Positions 10,689 through 22,334 of a DNA stretch of 64,000 bases are shown one piece after another. Every line of letters begins with the position of its first letter. Position 1 is the stretch's first letter. The position numbers were made by a program, and so were the translations under genes. The notes beneath the pieces are model-generated. The model was given only the letters and a program-made list of their open reading frames with translations, was not told the DNA's origin and did not search any database. The stretch is from the NCBI GenBank assembly GCA_036925085.1, contig JAUPFP010000006.1:6339984-6403983 (forward strand), read 5' to 3'. This stretch comes from Brachycybe producta. Taxonomy: Eukaryota; Arthropoda; Diplopoda; Playtdesmida; Andrognathidae.

Positions 10689-13146
10689 TTACTTACGAGG
10701 AGAATAGGAGCGAGACCGGGAACGAGAGTAACGGCTCCTTCGACTGCTGCCGTGATACGGCGATGGAGAACGACGATACGGAACGTAACGGCTGCCACCA
10801 GATTGGTACGATGGACCCGAAGACGAAGAAGATCGACCACCGCTACTACTAAAAGAAAAAAAAAACCGCCCAGCATAACATCAAAGCGCGAAATATACAA
10901 AACAATCACAGCACACGAAATTTAACTTACTGAGTAGGTTTTCCCATGTAGATACCAGGTGTCGGTGTGTGCGCTCTTTGAGTGATTGAATAGTCGACTC
11001 GAATGCGTCGTCCATCCACTTCTAATCCGTTGCATCTTTCTTTCGCCATTTGTGCGTCTTCGACGTTCTCGAAGTAGACGAATGAAAATCCTCGTGACCG
11101 ACCAGTCTAAAAAAAAAAAAGAGTAAACATAAAACCAAGGTCCGCATTTTTTTTTAAAACTTTTTAGGATACATGGGTCCAGTTGTGCCCTGCTGAGGCA
11201 TTTTCAGGGCTATTTAAACACGTTTTAAATTTCGGCCATGATTTTGTCCTCAATTTTTCTAATTTTAATTTTTTTTTAATATTTATACTTTTATAAAGCT
11301 TTGCGAAAATACAGAGGCCAGATGGCCCCACCTTACATTTTAAGGGCTTTTAGAGCATTTAAATACGGTTCGCTTATTTTTTCAGATTGTCTGGGAGTCC
11401 TGAGGTATTTTAAAGACACTCAGAAATCAAATACAGCAATTATTGAAACGTTTCCTTTCAGATTTCAAATAAATTTAGAGCAATGTTTCAACAAACAAAT
11501 GTGGAAATTCCATGTTTAATTATAAAAAAACAACAACAACAAACCTGGGCGTCGTAGACGACCTGAACTTCTTCTACGGCTCCGTATTTCGAAAACACTT
11601 CCCTAAGATCTCGTTCCTGTGTGTAGAGACTCAATCCGAAGACTCCGAGACATCGCGTCGCAGGTGGATTCTCCTATAACGGTCATTAGGACAGAACATA
11701 CCTCAGATCGACCCGTATACAAAGCGTGTTTAGAACCACCTTTCTTAAAGTGACTCTTACTCTGTTACCCACGTGTCGCCTGCGTGATGACATCGGTGAA
11801 CGACTCCGACCTCTCGAACTAAATCAAATGAAAAATAGTTTTAATGAGATAATACTGAAGGTTATGGTCCATTTAAGTATTCTTTATTGAACCAAAACAA
11901 AAGAGACTGCGTCTTCGCTTACTGTCTCCTACGGCGCGGCGATCTCGATTGAGATCTGCTGTCATAACGTCGACTACGATAACGTTTCGAACGAGAACGG
12001 CTCCTGAAAAGGAAGAAAAAGTTATTAGTTCCCAAAAGTTTGACAAAGTAACAAATTCCAAAAAATAAACATCGGATTTTGAGCAAATAAAAAACAAGGA
12101 TTTCTGCGCTGGCCTTGTACCTGGACCTCGAATACGACCTACGATGTCTAGATCTCGATCTTGAACGCCGCGGCGAAGGAGTACGAGAACGATGCGAAGC
12201 TCCACGAGAACGGGAACGAGAAACACGACGATTGTTAATGGGCGAGATGCCACCGCTGCCATCTCTGTTTGAATGTCCGTGGCGTTGTGGAGACATACTT
12301 CTCTGCAAATAAAACAACAATTAAAAAAATCAGAGTCTTCGTTACAGAAAGGCAATTAAGACTGTCATATGACAGGAAAGAGTCACATCTTTCTCAAAAC
12401 CTTGTAAAAGCACGGTTTTATGAGTAACATCAATCACATTACACAACTAATAAAATATATAACCAATCATAAATTTAACCAAGTGATTTAAATCACTTCT
12501 CTCCGTCAGAAAACAACGACAGAATCCTTTTTTTCCAATCTCTCTAGCGTTTACGGGTACGGAGCCCTGTAAAGGTCATACAGTGAAAATAATTTTCATT
12601 ACAGGTGACACTTTTATCTGTCAATTGACACTTTTTTCGCCTAATCTTTGATAGAAAAGTGTCAATTGACAAAAAAAAAAAGTGTCACTGACAGAAAAAA
12701 AAGTATCATTTGTAATAAAACTTATTTTCACTGAATGGCTTTCACAGGGCTCCGTATAAGTATTTTTGTTACTACTTCGGCAGCAACACTGGTGACTGGT
12801 TACGAATTGATACTTGAAATTAACCGGTTATCATCTTTCAACTTGCGCAAAACACGCAGTACGTACTAAAAGCGCCAAAATAAAAATCCAAAAAACAAAA
12901 AACCCCTACAACGGCACTATACAGAGACGACTATTTTCCATTCTGTAGTTGCGTAACCTCCGAAAGTAATATTTAACTATTAACGAACGATTCTAAAAAA
13001 AATCTAAAGCACAATAATACAACAATAATGGCCGTCGTCGTCCAAATATCAAAAAACGAAATCACACCATCGAAAATTGAACATTTTTACGCTAAAATAA
13101 CAAAAATCAAAGCAAATATTTCAGCACTTACCTCTCCGTCGCTCAT
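10689..13146 (-). CDS. tra2: Transformer-2 SR-type splicing regulator
   Basis: Nuclear RNA-binding splicing activator; in insects it acts with Tra on doublesex and fruitless pre-mRNA. Coding exons (minus): 13146-13132, 12302-12121, 12003-11923, 11818-11761, 11673-11545, 11106-10931 and 10848-10689, all in phase, about 266 residues. Residues 1-112 begin MSDGE and form the first RS domain. The RRM spans about 113-200 with RNP2 CLGVFGLS and RNP1 RGFSFVYF, followed by the Tra2-specific linker [16 protein letters not shown] second RS domain ends RSRSYSPRK. Architecture and length match animal Tra2 (about 260-290 residues). The final codons overlap a potential donor (C|GTAAGT at about 10696), so an alternative C-terminus cannot be excluded. 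Intron 1 (830 bp) holds two repeats. The gene is head-to-head with the ICE2 homologue. Confidence 0.93.
12358..12480. repeat. Fragment of dispersed repeat family D in tra2 intron 1
   Basis: The run 'actgtcatatgacag' followed by 'gtcacatct' and 'tgtaaaagc' matches the left half of the more complete copy at 48.23 kb. It is truncated and has no termini of its own here. Confidence 0.4.
12558..12755. mobile_element. 198-bp inverted-repeat MITE in tra2 intron 1
   Basis: It starts TACGGAGCCCTG and ends CAGGGCTCCGTA, a perfect 12-base terminal inverted repeat. The inner parts mirror each other (CAGTGAAAATAA against TTATTTTCACTG, and GTGTCAATTGACA repeated). Transcribed with the tra2 pre-mRNA, it would form a long hairpin. 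Confidence 0.6.
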
Positions 13147-13873
13147 TCTTTATTTAATTCCACGTTTTAACACCCGTTTTTCCCACAAAATCGTCCAGAA
13201 TAACATAAAAACACGAAAAAAAAGGGAGAATATTAGATGACGAAAAATCTCACTTATTAAAACCGGATGCGGATGTCATTGTACAGTGTTGTCAAACCCT
13301 TAAGATTGTATTCAGTCCCTATACTTATCCTCTAGAAAACAATTTTAGATTTCTTCAAGTTAGTTAATTATTAAATATCAATATTTTTGTATTTAATAAT
13401 GGTTTTACGTTTTAATAAAAAAGATTGCCTAAACAGATAGAAAAATCAATTACAATGTTCTAGTAAAATTAAAAAAATAATGAAATAATTGAGTGAGTGC
13501 TCAGGAGCTAGAAACAAATATAGAAATGTAATGTCATGTTATGACGTCAACGTATAAAGCCGTATGAGGCGGTGAAATGGGTGTCGTAACATGGTTATTT
13601 TTTCTTTGCTTGCATAGATATATGCCGCCATGTTTGTCCATACCTTTTTGTAAAATTGCATTACTATTAAGGGTAAAGTGTTAAGCTTCATATTATTGTC
13701 CTATAACCTTACTTGTTATGTCATTTTGTCAAAATACTAGTGAAAGTTAGTTTATTAGCATTAGTGCTGCAGCACTAGCAGACGATATTTTGTTTGATTA
13801 CAATATCCCACGTGTTTTTGCGCCTAGAAGCAACTGTCAAACTTTTTATGGTGTTTTTGTGTTAATTACGACG
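13147..13873. promoter_or_regulatory. Shared divergent promoter region of tra2 and ICE2, with a CRE-like site
   Basis: The two start codons are 728 bases apart and point away from each other, so the interval must hold both promoters. A full CRE palindrome TGACGTCA lies at 13542-13549, near the centre. No TATA box is obvious for either gene, as is common for housekeeping genes. Function is inferred from position and motif only. Confidence 0.45.
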
Positions 13874-16800
13874 ATGTCAACTGTGAATTTTAATAGTTTT
13901 ATTGATCGAAATTCATTTGAGAAATATTCGATCGCTCACAGATCGCTTTTGTCTCATTTATGCGACGTTTCGTCGTCGTCGTCTCTTCCTACGTCTTCAT
14001 CGTCGGAGAAACCAAATGGACCACCGTTAATTAAACATTTATTTTTATTTATTACCTAGCTGTTTCAGCTCTTTTTCACATTTTCATTTGTTACCCTTTG
14101 ATATAGCTTACGGAGTAACAGGATCAACGTGAAACCCAATCAACAGCAGCAGTTAGAAAATAAACGAAGGTCAAGTTTAACGTCTTCAGAACAATCTTTG
14201 TATCTGAAATTACATCGAAAATGTTTCAAATCGCGCGACGGTGGAAGTTTAACAACGGAAGAAGAAGAAGAAAGACGTTTGTATGCTGTACGTCAATATA
14301 AAACTCTTCATTATACTTGTGTTTTAGAAGGGAGTACGTTAAAAGGTGGTTAATGATTATTGTGTTTTTCATAAGAGCAAAATTAAGAGAAACTAAGACA
14401 GTGTTTTAGAAACTGGAAGAGTAGTTCCATCACTTACGGGTATTTTCATGTTTGATATCTTTCAAAGTAAATTTCTTTTTATAGCCAAACTTTTTTTTTC
14501 TTCAAAAAAATGTCATCTGGTTATAGACGGATCATTTTCAAACTCACATGAAAAGCTTATTTTGAAAGACATCAAACATTAAAATACCCTTAAGTGATTG
14601 AACTACTCTTCTAGTTTCTAAAACACTGTCTTAGTTTCTCTTAATTTTGCTCATGAAAGACAGAATAATTTAGAGTTCGAGGGGGCCGTTTAGACATTAA
14701 AACCACTTTAATCAGAAATAAAGTGTTTATAAACTAGAAGAATCGATAAAGCGCATCTCATGTTGATATCTTTTTAAATAAACTTTTTATGGTAGTAATA
14801 ATTTCAGAAGGGGAAAAAAAAACCTGAACAATTTGAAATAAAAAGTTTATTTTTAAAAGATATGCCGATATTTTATGAACGTTCTGTTCATAAAATATCG
14901 GCTTATCTTTTAAAAATGATCAATCAGAACAATTGATCATTATACAGTTCCAGGAGCAAAATTAAAAGTGCTTTAAAAACTAGAATGGTAACTAAATCAG
15001 TAGTATTCTCACGTTAATATCTTTCAAAAAAAAAAACTTTTTGTGTATGTAGAATAGCCAGAACTTGCAGTTATTACTGCATAAAAAATCAGTCAAATCT
15101 GATACTTATGATTTTTTGTTATTGACACAAGTATTAAGATTCAAGAAAGTCTGATTTTTGTTTATAGCAACTTCATCAGAAAGTACAGAAAGAACAAAAA
15201 CTGTTTTTGAGAATTGCCGAAGAGAACGAATCGAAAAAGACAACCATTTACACAGTTGGTGAAGAAGTTCATCGTTTCGTGACGGTTTGTGTCCGTTGAA
15301 ACCTGAAGCCTTGATACCAGAATTTCGGAGTTGTCTGTGTGGTTTTTTTTTTCTCTTCAGGAATACGATCGGTATGGTTACGAAACTGCGCTGAAGTATC
15401 CGAGGTTCTACGCCATCAAGGATCAGGTTCCTCTCGTGACTATGGCTTCCTCTTTGAGAACGGGCGTTATGAATATCCACTTGATTCAAACTGTTTTAGA
15501 AATGGTATGTTTTAATTATTATTTCTGGAGATTGATTTGAACGAAATCGTTAACGATTGAACAGAAAATTTAAAAATTACACTTTTTAGAGAGAAGTTAA
15601 CTAATAGAATTAATTGTTATAGCCACCACAACAGGCACGTATCTTTTTCCTCATCATCACAAACATATTTGTGATATTTTTATTAAAGTTCGTTGGTGAT
15701 TGTTGTTAATAACCGAAGTTTAAATCCATTCGCCATTTTGTATGTAATTCTGTCACGAGTAATCTATTAAAAAATAGTCAAAAATGTTCGGCATATAACT
15801 GAAATAAAAAGTTGAAAGAAATATATTTAGGGGTGGGGGCGGCTCCAAAAGCCTGATAGGATTTGGTAGCCAGTGTACGTGCCTGAGCCACAGCAACAAG
15901 AAAGGAACCAGTGAAAGTAACTGGAATTTAAGAAAATTTTTAAGTAAATTAATTTTTACGTAAAATAGAAAAGTATTGAAAAGCACTGAAATTTTCCCCA
16001 GCTTTCATATGAATTATTAAGTCCTTCAGATGTCTGCAAAAGCTTTAAAAATCTGTAGGTGTCTGTCAATGCTTTTTAAAGATTCTTCTGATGTCCTCAA
16101 AAGCTTTAAAATAGTCACACAGAAGTCTTCAAAAGCCTGAAGAAATTCTAAAAAAGATTTGACAAGTTGATCATCAGAAGTTCTCAAAAGCCTTTTAAAA
16201 ATTTCCCCCTAAAACAGCATAAGCCTTAAAAAATCACTCAAAAATCTTCAAAAGAATTTTAAAAAAATCACGAGAAGAATTTAAAAATGTTATCAAAAGC
16301 CATGGTAGACTTTTTACAGCTTTTGATCAAAGGACTTAAAAGTTCCTCGGAAGTCCTCAAAACTATAAAAAAAAGTCCATAAACAATAATAATAATAAAA
16401 TTAATAAATTAAAAAAAATGTTCATAATTTTTTTAACAAAAAAATACCAATTATGGAATGACCTGGAGTAAAGTAACTTCAATTACAGTTACTTGATTAT
16501 AAAGAAGAAACAAAATAATGAAAGATAACTGAAATCTATTTACATTACATTCATTCAAGTTACTTTTTTTTCCAAAAAGGGAACTTATAAGTAAATTAAA
16601 TTACATTATTAGAGATCATTTTATATTTTGTACTTAACTTTCAGGGAAAAGTTTCACGTCTTGTTTTTCCGAAGATGAATCAATCGAAACAAACGTTAAA
16701 CCAAAATTACGACAAAATCTATAGTCGCTATCCGATCTGTAAAGAAAACAACGAGCTACAAAACGTTCTCTTTAAAACGGTAAGTTTGATTAAATAAAAT

Positions 16801-19800
16801 CTTGCCAAAAAAAAAAAGATTTAATTTAAGGTGAGGCTCACGTTTTCTTTTCTAGCCGGTTAGCAAAGACTTAAACGCTGAAAAGTTAGCATTTAAATAT
16901 GGTTCTCAGATTGTAGTTTCGTCGAGCGGTCTCAAGACTTTATTTGCTAACGGACAATCATGTCTCGAAAACGATTGGGAAATTCCCGTCGTTGTTAAAC
17001 AGTTTGATGACGATCTGGCTCGTAGAGTCGTCTTTATCGATAAGCCGTTTCGTAATCGTAGTTCTTCGATCTTCGACTATAATCTAAAATATCAGAAGCG
17101 AGCTTTAAAGACACTCATAACACATCCGAAGCATTTGAAATCGTATTCTTTCGATAGTTATAAAAAAGAAGCTTCGATCGGGTCCAAATTACAGGTGGCT
17201 GACGATCGTAAGGGAAATGAATTAGAAGTAGAAAAAAATGGAATCGATTCCGATTTAAGTCCGAAAGCCGTAGAACTTGATTCAAATGAATCCGAGTTAC
17301 TCGATACGAATCGAGAACGGCATGAAGTAAATTCGTACGGTCAAGAAACGACTTTCGATGCCGAATCGGATGACGGGAAATTGGTTATCGACGATGGTGA
17401 TGTAGAAGAGGTGAATAAAATGGACGAAGACCTGCAGAACATAAGTACAAAACTACCTAACGAGGCTAAATCCATGGCGACGAGTTCGCCACAATCGCCT
17501 CCACATGTTCGGAGGTCTTTGAGGATACAAAACAAAACTAACGAGTTGGCGTCAAGTTCTGCTACGACAGTTGTCGCTGAACAGAAAGTGGTTTTTGGTT
17601 GTGAGGGGCGTAATAAGAGAAAATTACACGAAGTTGACGTTTCATCTTTGAAAAATATTAGTAAAAAGAGATTAATACCTGGTAACAACCTGTTGAGCTA
17701 CTTTAATCCTCGTTTCTTTTGCTTTTAAATTGCTTAGTTTCAATTCTTTTTAGTTAAATGTGACCCACAGCCAGCAATCAGCACTTTAGACGAGATCGAA
17801 GAGTTGCAAGCAGAAATGTTTCGTGACATTCATAAAACTAGTCAGAATCAACAAGTATCAGGCATGTATAGAAAAAACAAGAAGTAATCAAAGTTTTCGC
17901 CACGAACCAGGGACTTTTGCGTTTTGGGAGCAAACACTATGAAGAGAAATTGAAAATATTTTAAAAACTAGAACAGTAGCTGAACTACCTTTTAGACAAA
18001 AATTAAAAATATATTCTGCTTTTAAAGTTGGGTTCGTTTTCAAACTCACATAAAATATTCTTGAAGCAGCATTTAGATAAGGAAGCCAGTTGATAGGCTT
18101 CGTGTGGACAGCACTGGCCTGATTTTTTGGGCAGATTACGATTGGTTTGGCCAGGCAGGTTGACGTACTCGTGGAATAGATTTTGCGCCAGTTGCGTGAG
18201 TCCAGTTGGTTCTCCAACCACCATTTTTCTTCGACTGGCGCTTCAACCGGCGTCTTGAGGACGTTCTTAGGGCCGACTGGCCTCGTGTAAACGCGGCTTT
18301 AGTGATGAATTTACCCTTCTAGTTTCTAAAACACTTTCAAAGTTTTTTTTAATTTTGTTCCTCACTTTAACAGCAGCTAGATGTTTTTTTTAAAGGAGTT
18401 GAACCAAATGCGTTCCAGAGTGGAAAGGAAAATTCGGATGATTATGTGCCACCGACAACAGACACTAATGTCACGTACGGATTATGGAAAATAGGAAAAA
18501 TTAATTTACTGATACGATCATCAGTCGACGGTTGCAGTGGAACAAAAAATGAGGCACGGATCTCTGGTTTTCATAATTATGACTAAGATTCTTTAATAAA
18601 AATAAAACGCCAAGAAGTGGGTTCATAAGAATTGTAGTAGGCATGAAAGGCCCAAAGTCAAGTGCCATGTTGTACTACTTGAATGAGATTGCTAAATTTA
18701 TACTGTCACATTTAGGTTTCAACTGTACACGTGCAGCCAATGCTTGAATATTGGTCCGTGATCGGTGGTCATTTGCTATCTTTTACCGAATGCGCACGTC
18801 AATGGATCGGAACAAAGATTAGACCAAATAGCACACTAACCAGAGGTATTCCGGTACACGAACTATCTGTTAGAAGCCTATAGACACACAATCCAGGGCT
18901 GTACGTGCCATATAAGATGTGGTAGATTATGTGGTTGTCCAAACTTGCTGAAATGGCTCTAGTCAGAAAAAAAAACATTTAAGAATACCCATCATTTTTT
19001 CTAAAAGCTGAAACATGTTACAGAAGAACTATGTGTTGTTAGCAAAATGGACCCTTTTTAACGTTAATGACTAGGGCTCGGTTTTTTAGTGCTTTGTAAT
19101 AGCAAATGTTCGTCGATTTTTTACCCAAGTGACAATTGCGAAGTAATTATCATTAGTACAGCAACTGCAATTATGCTTTTTTTTCTAATAAAAATGGCTG
19201 GTTAGAGGTTAAATTTCTGGTTACTATCAGTTGTCATCTAAAGTTCTAACCTCTAACCAGTGTTTTTGATTGAAACACCATAATTGTTGGTTTATCTAAA
19301 CGGGGATTGTTACTTCAAAATTGGCTCTTGAGCCACAGATTGAGAAACTTTTGCTTTATATTTGCATAATAATTTGACCTCTGTTAATTACCTTTATATG
19401 GGTCCAGCACATTAGCATAATTCAAAAGGTTATAAAAAAAAACCTTTGAATATTGCAACCAAAAAACCTTAATATCTGGCTGCAACATTCAAGAAGCGAC
19501 TGCAAATTTAATTGCGTTCAAAACTCAGCTTGAAGACAAAATTTGTTACTAGAATCGAGATCATGTTTTTGGACACATGGTGCTTGTGGCGTCATGCAAC
19601 ACGTACGCGCTGGAATGTCTAGGCTCTTAAATACCAATGACAAAAGTTGAATTTTAATCATTCGTACTATTTGTTTCATGTTAATTAGTTCGAATAAACG
19701 CCTTCAATTACGAAGTGATTGGTGTGGAGGAACTGGACATGAATCAAACAAATAAAATAACAAATGGATTTCTGTATGTGTTCAGAAAAAAATACATATT

Positions 19801-20725
19801 GAGAGAAAATGAAAGTTAAAACATACATATATAAAAAATTCACTAAACTAATTGTACTGTATATTTTTCTTAATTTTTTTTAGTCCAAAAGATAATCTCG
19901 ATGTTTTGCATACAATACTACAGCGATTGCTTCTGTACGTTTGGATTCATTTTTATCATTTGTTTTTCAATTAGAAGTTTTCTAAACAACATTTTTTAGG
20001 CTTCCAAAAGGAAATTATCTTTTAAAACATGAATCGGGCGAAGGAACATGTAATATCCTTAAAGAAGTTGATAAAGATGTCAGCTGGTCAGTTATTGAAT
20101 TATTTCAGTTTGTTTTTGTAGCTGCTAATAATAATAATTAATAAGTTCTATCTATTAGTGATTCTTCGAAATACGTATTCGATTTACATGAAGATTGCAA
20201 AGCCGTGATGACCAATGGCCACTCAATGTCTGAAAGGATTCCCTGGACACCAATTGATGCGAACGCCTTGCTTTTTAAGCATATCAAATTTAATCGTATT
20301 CCAGCCACTTTTGAACCCAAAAGTAAGTTCTCTCTCAAAGTTTTTTTTTTTTTAATATACTTTGTCGTTACGAGCAATAAATAGCGCGAAGTGCACTTGG
20401 TTTTTAGTGTTTAAATGCGTAAGTAAACCCGTTGTGCATACTGCACGAATAAATATTGACTATTGACCGTGTCGTGTACATTTCCAATTTTTTTCGTGCT
20501 CGCTGTTATTTTTTTTACATACTCGGCTCTATGAAACCTTTAAATTAGCATGTACTTTATATTGTATACGAGTTTGTTTTTGTGTAGCCTCTATCTGGGT
20601 TCACCTAGGCTATCCCTTCATTTAATAATCAGATTTTAGACAAAAACTCAAATATGTTTACAGGTGCATCTAATATGTCGTTGAAGTCTAGAAGGAAGAA
20701 GAAGAAGAATAAAGGAAAGAAATAA
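13874..20725 (+). CDS. Ice2: ICE2/NARG2 homologue, little elongation complex subunit 2
   Basis: Partner of ELL and ICE1 in the little elongation complex, which promotes RNA polymerase II transcription of small nuclear RNA genes. Exons: 13874-14025, 14107-14287, 15168-15284, 15361-15504, 16645-16779, 16856-17681, 17754-17861, 18396-18553, 18716-18845, 19689-19773, 19884-19934, 20000-20086, 20159-20322, 20664-20725; about 799 residues. The start MSTVNFNSF is the first ATG; upstream in-frame codons lack ATG. Family landmarks: the EYDRYGYET segment, DLNAEKLAFKYGSQIV followed by NDWEIPV, and the NARG2 C-terminal domain (YGLWKIGKINLLIRSSV, a LLLLPKGNYLLKH helix, and IPWTPIDANALLFKHI through RIPATFEPKS). 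The middle exon is long, acidic and low in conservation. The tail is a lysine-rich patch. Two junctions use GC donors in this model: after 17861 (CAG|GCATGT, plausible) and after 18553 (GAG|GCACGG, doubtful). Confidence 0.88.
14338..14712. mobile_element. Inverted-repeat MITE, family A, in ICE2 intron 2
   Basis: Left end AAAAGGTGGTTAATG, right end AAACCACTTTAAT. The inner arms mirror almost exactly: 'ttaagagaaactaagacagtgttttagaaact' on the left is found in reverse complement near 14.62 kb. It lies 50 bases past the exon 2 donor. Confidence 0.6.
14850..14941. repeat. Two adjacent hairpins in ICE2 intron 2
   Basis: Arms 14850-14880 and 14886-14916 pair over 31 bases with a single mismatch and a five-base loop. 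A second hairpin follows at once (AATGATCAAT / ATTGATCATT, 14915-14941). The surrounding DNA resembles family A MITE sequence, so these may be the tips of a nested element. Confidence 0.55.
16012..16370. repeat. Degenerate tandem repeat in ICE2 intron 4
   Basis: Roughly ten diverged copies of a 30-40-base unit built on 'cagaagtcctcaaaagctttaaaa'. Spacing is irregular. No coding potential. Confidence 0.4.
17920..18360. mobile_element. Family A MITE in ICE2 intron 7 with a nested GC-richer element
   Basis: The outer parts carry the family A phrases (AAAAACTAGAACAGTAGCTG on the left, CTTCTAGTTTCTAAAACACT on the right). Between them, about 18066-18303 is a GC-richer block whose ends are imperfect inverted repeats: AGCAGCATTTAGATAAGG at the left against AAAGCCGCGTTTACACGAGG read from the right. 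The nested block contains an open minus frame that I do not recognise and regard as non-coding. Confidence 0.45.
19126..19325. mobile_element. MITE family F in ICE2 intron 9
   Basis: Shares with 28666-28870 the order CAAGTG-CAATT, 'gcaactgaaattatgctttt', CTGGTTAGAGG, its complement CCTCTAACCAG, and 'tctaaacg...attgtta'. The CTGGTTAGAGG / CCTCTAACCAG pair gives an internal hairpin, and the outer ends are loosely complementary. Confidence 0.5.
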
Positions 20726-20773
20726 CTTTCATTAAGGATCATGCTGTACAACATTAAAAAAATCTCATTAAGA

Positions 20774-20783
20774 AATAAATAAA
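20774..20783 (+). terminator. Polyadenylation signal of ICE2
   Basis: Two overlapping AATAAA hexamers about 50 bases beyond the stop codon at 20723-20725. Confidence 0.5.
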
Positions 20784-22334
20784 ATGGCTAAAACGTGACT
20801 TTCTTTTACTTTCCTTGTTTACTTGCTATTTTTGGAAATAAATAAAATGTGTTATTTTTTTTTTCTAAATAAATAATGACTAGGGCTCGGATTTTTATGC
20901 CAATATCATGCAAATTTTTTTTTCAATTTGTGGCCCAAGGTGCAAAGCGCCCATGACGAAGGGGTCCTGAACTGGAACTGACACCATTTTTAAAAAGTAT
21001 AATATTTAAATTTCGCCACCGTGCTCTGCTATACGGTACAGCTATTGGTGAACCGTGTGCGTCCACAGGACCCAGGCAGCCCATTTCGTTATTTAAGACA
21101 TTAACGTATCCAAAAATAAAAACAGAGCACATGAAAAGCTAGTTTCGGCACTGCAAGTGCCAATTGTGAGGTAATCATCATCATTAGAACACCCTCTCAA
21201 ATTGTTTAGGAAACGGAAAAAACCCAATTCCTTTTACGCGAAAAAGCGATAGAAAACCTGAATTTCGAGTGGCTTTTTACCTTGGGGTTTTTTTTCTACT
21301 TAGGGAAAAAAAAATTATTATTGATAGGTATCAATTTAAAAATAAAAGAACACAGAAACACTTACCAGGTACCTCCTGAAAATTATCCCACATTGAGACA
21401 CGTCAATGGAGTTTTAATAAATGTAGTAATCACAAGTAACTTTTTGAAAATAAAAGTGTGCGTCCATTGTTAAAAAAACTAAAAAAAAACTTTGAAAATT
21501 TGAAACAAAAAGAGAAATTTTGAATTAGTTTTAATAATATGTCATAACGACATTGGCTCATTATACTGTATGTCTAACAATGAAAAACTTCTTCAAGGTA
21601 AACATTCCTCTAATTTTGTTTGAAATATGCAAATTAAGTGTAAATAAAAATTCAGGAGAAATATATATGTTCAGAATTTTTTTTTATTTATGTATACCCT
21701 TGTTGTCACTTAGTATAATTTTAATGTTTTATTCATGATTGCTTCCTTTTATATCAAATATGGGTCTTTGTGATTTTTCCTGCCAATATTGCATTAGTTT
21801 GTGTACTTTAGATTACATTTTTATACATTAGATTACACATTAAATGATATTACACATTATAACATCTTATAATTTACAGTAACTTTCAGTCATATCACAT
21901 AAGCCCCTTGTTTTAAAATATTAATAAAACATACTCTTAAAATACATTCATTTATTATTCTAGTTTCTAAAAAAATCATTGCTTTTATTTGAAGCTTCTG
22001 AAATAAGTTTACATTCATTTTATGCATTTAAAATTACTGTTTGGAATTTTTTTTAATTACATAAAAATAGTCGAGCTGATTTTTTATGGGAAATATCCAA
22101 TTTTGTCAAGTGATTACACATTATAATTTGTACAGCAATTTATCAGCGAATAAATTATTTATTAGTCAGCATTGTTTTTATTTTAGATTGGGAAGAAAAA
22201 AAATAAATCTTAAAACTACTTTTTGTCTAAAATTATTTTGCAAAATGATACAACACTTGTAAAAACACTTTTTTTTTTTTACAAAATACTGAAACAATAA
22301 TTATTTTGTTCGAAAACTTTAACAAAAATCCTTA
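20784..22334. other. Intergenic DNA between ICE2 and the takeout cluster
   Basis: AT-rich. The phrase 'atgactagggctcgg' at 20.88 kb also occurs at 19.07 kb beside MITE family F, and 'aagtgccaattgtgaggtaa' at 21.16 kb is a truncated F end. Open frames at 21.28-21.74 kb have no family signature. Confidence 0.5.

Noticed and set aside
10511..10925. Plus-strand open frames of 113 and 93 codons
   Set aside because: They are antisense to the last tra2 exon. The arginine/serine codon bias of tra2 creates the long opposite frames.
14288..14353. Longer exon 2 of ICE2 up to the AAAG|GTGGTT site
   Set aside because: That donor gives the wrong phase for exon 3 and lies in a MITE end. GCT|GTACGT at 14287 keeps phase and gives a gap-free fit to the ICE2 family.
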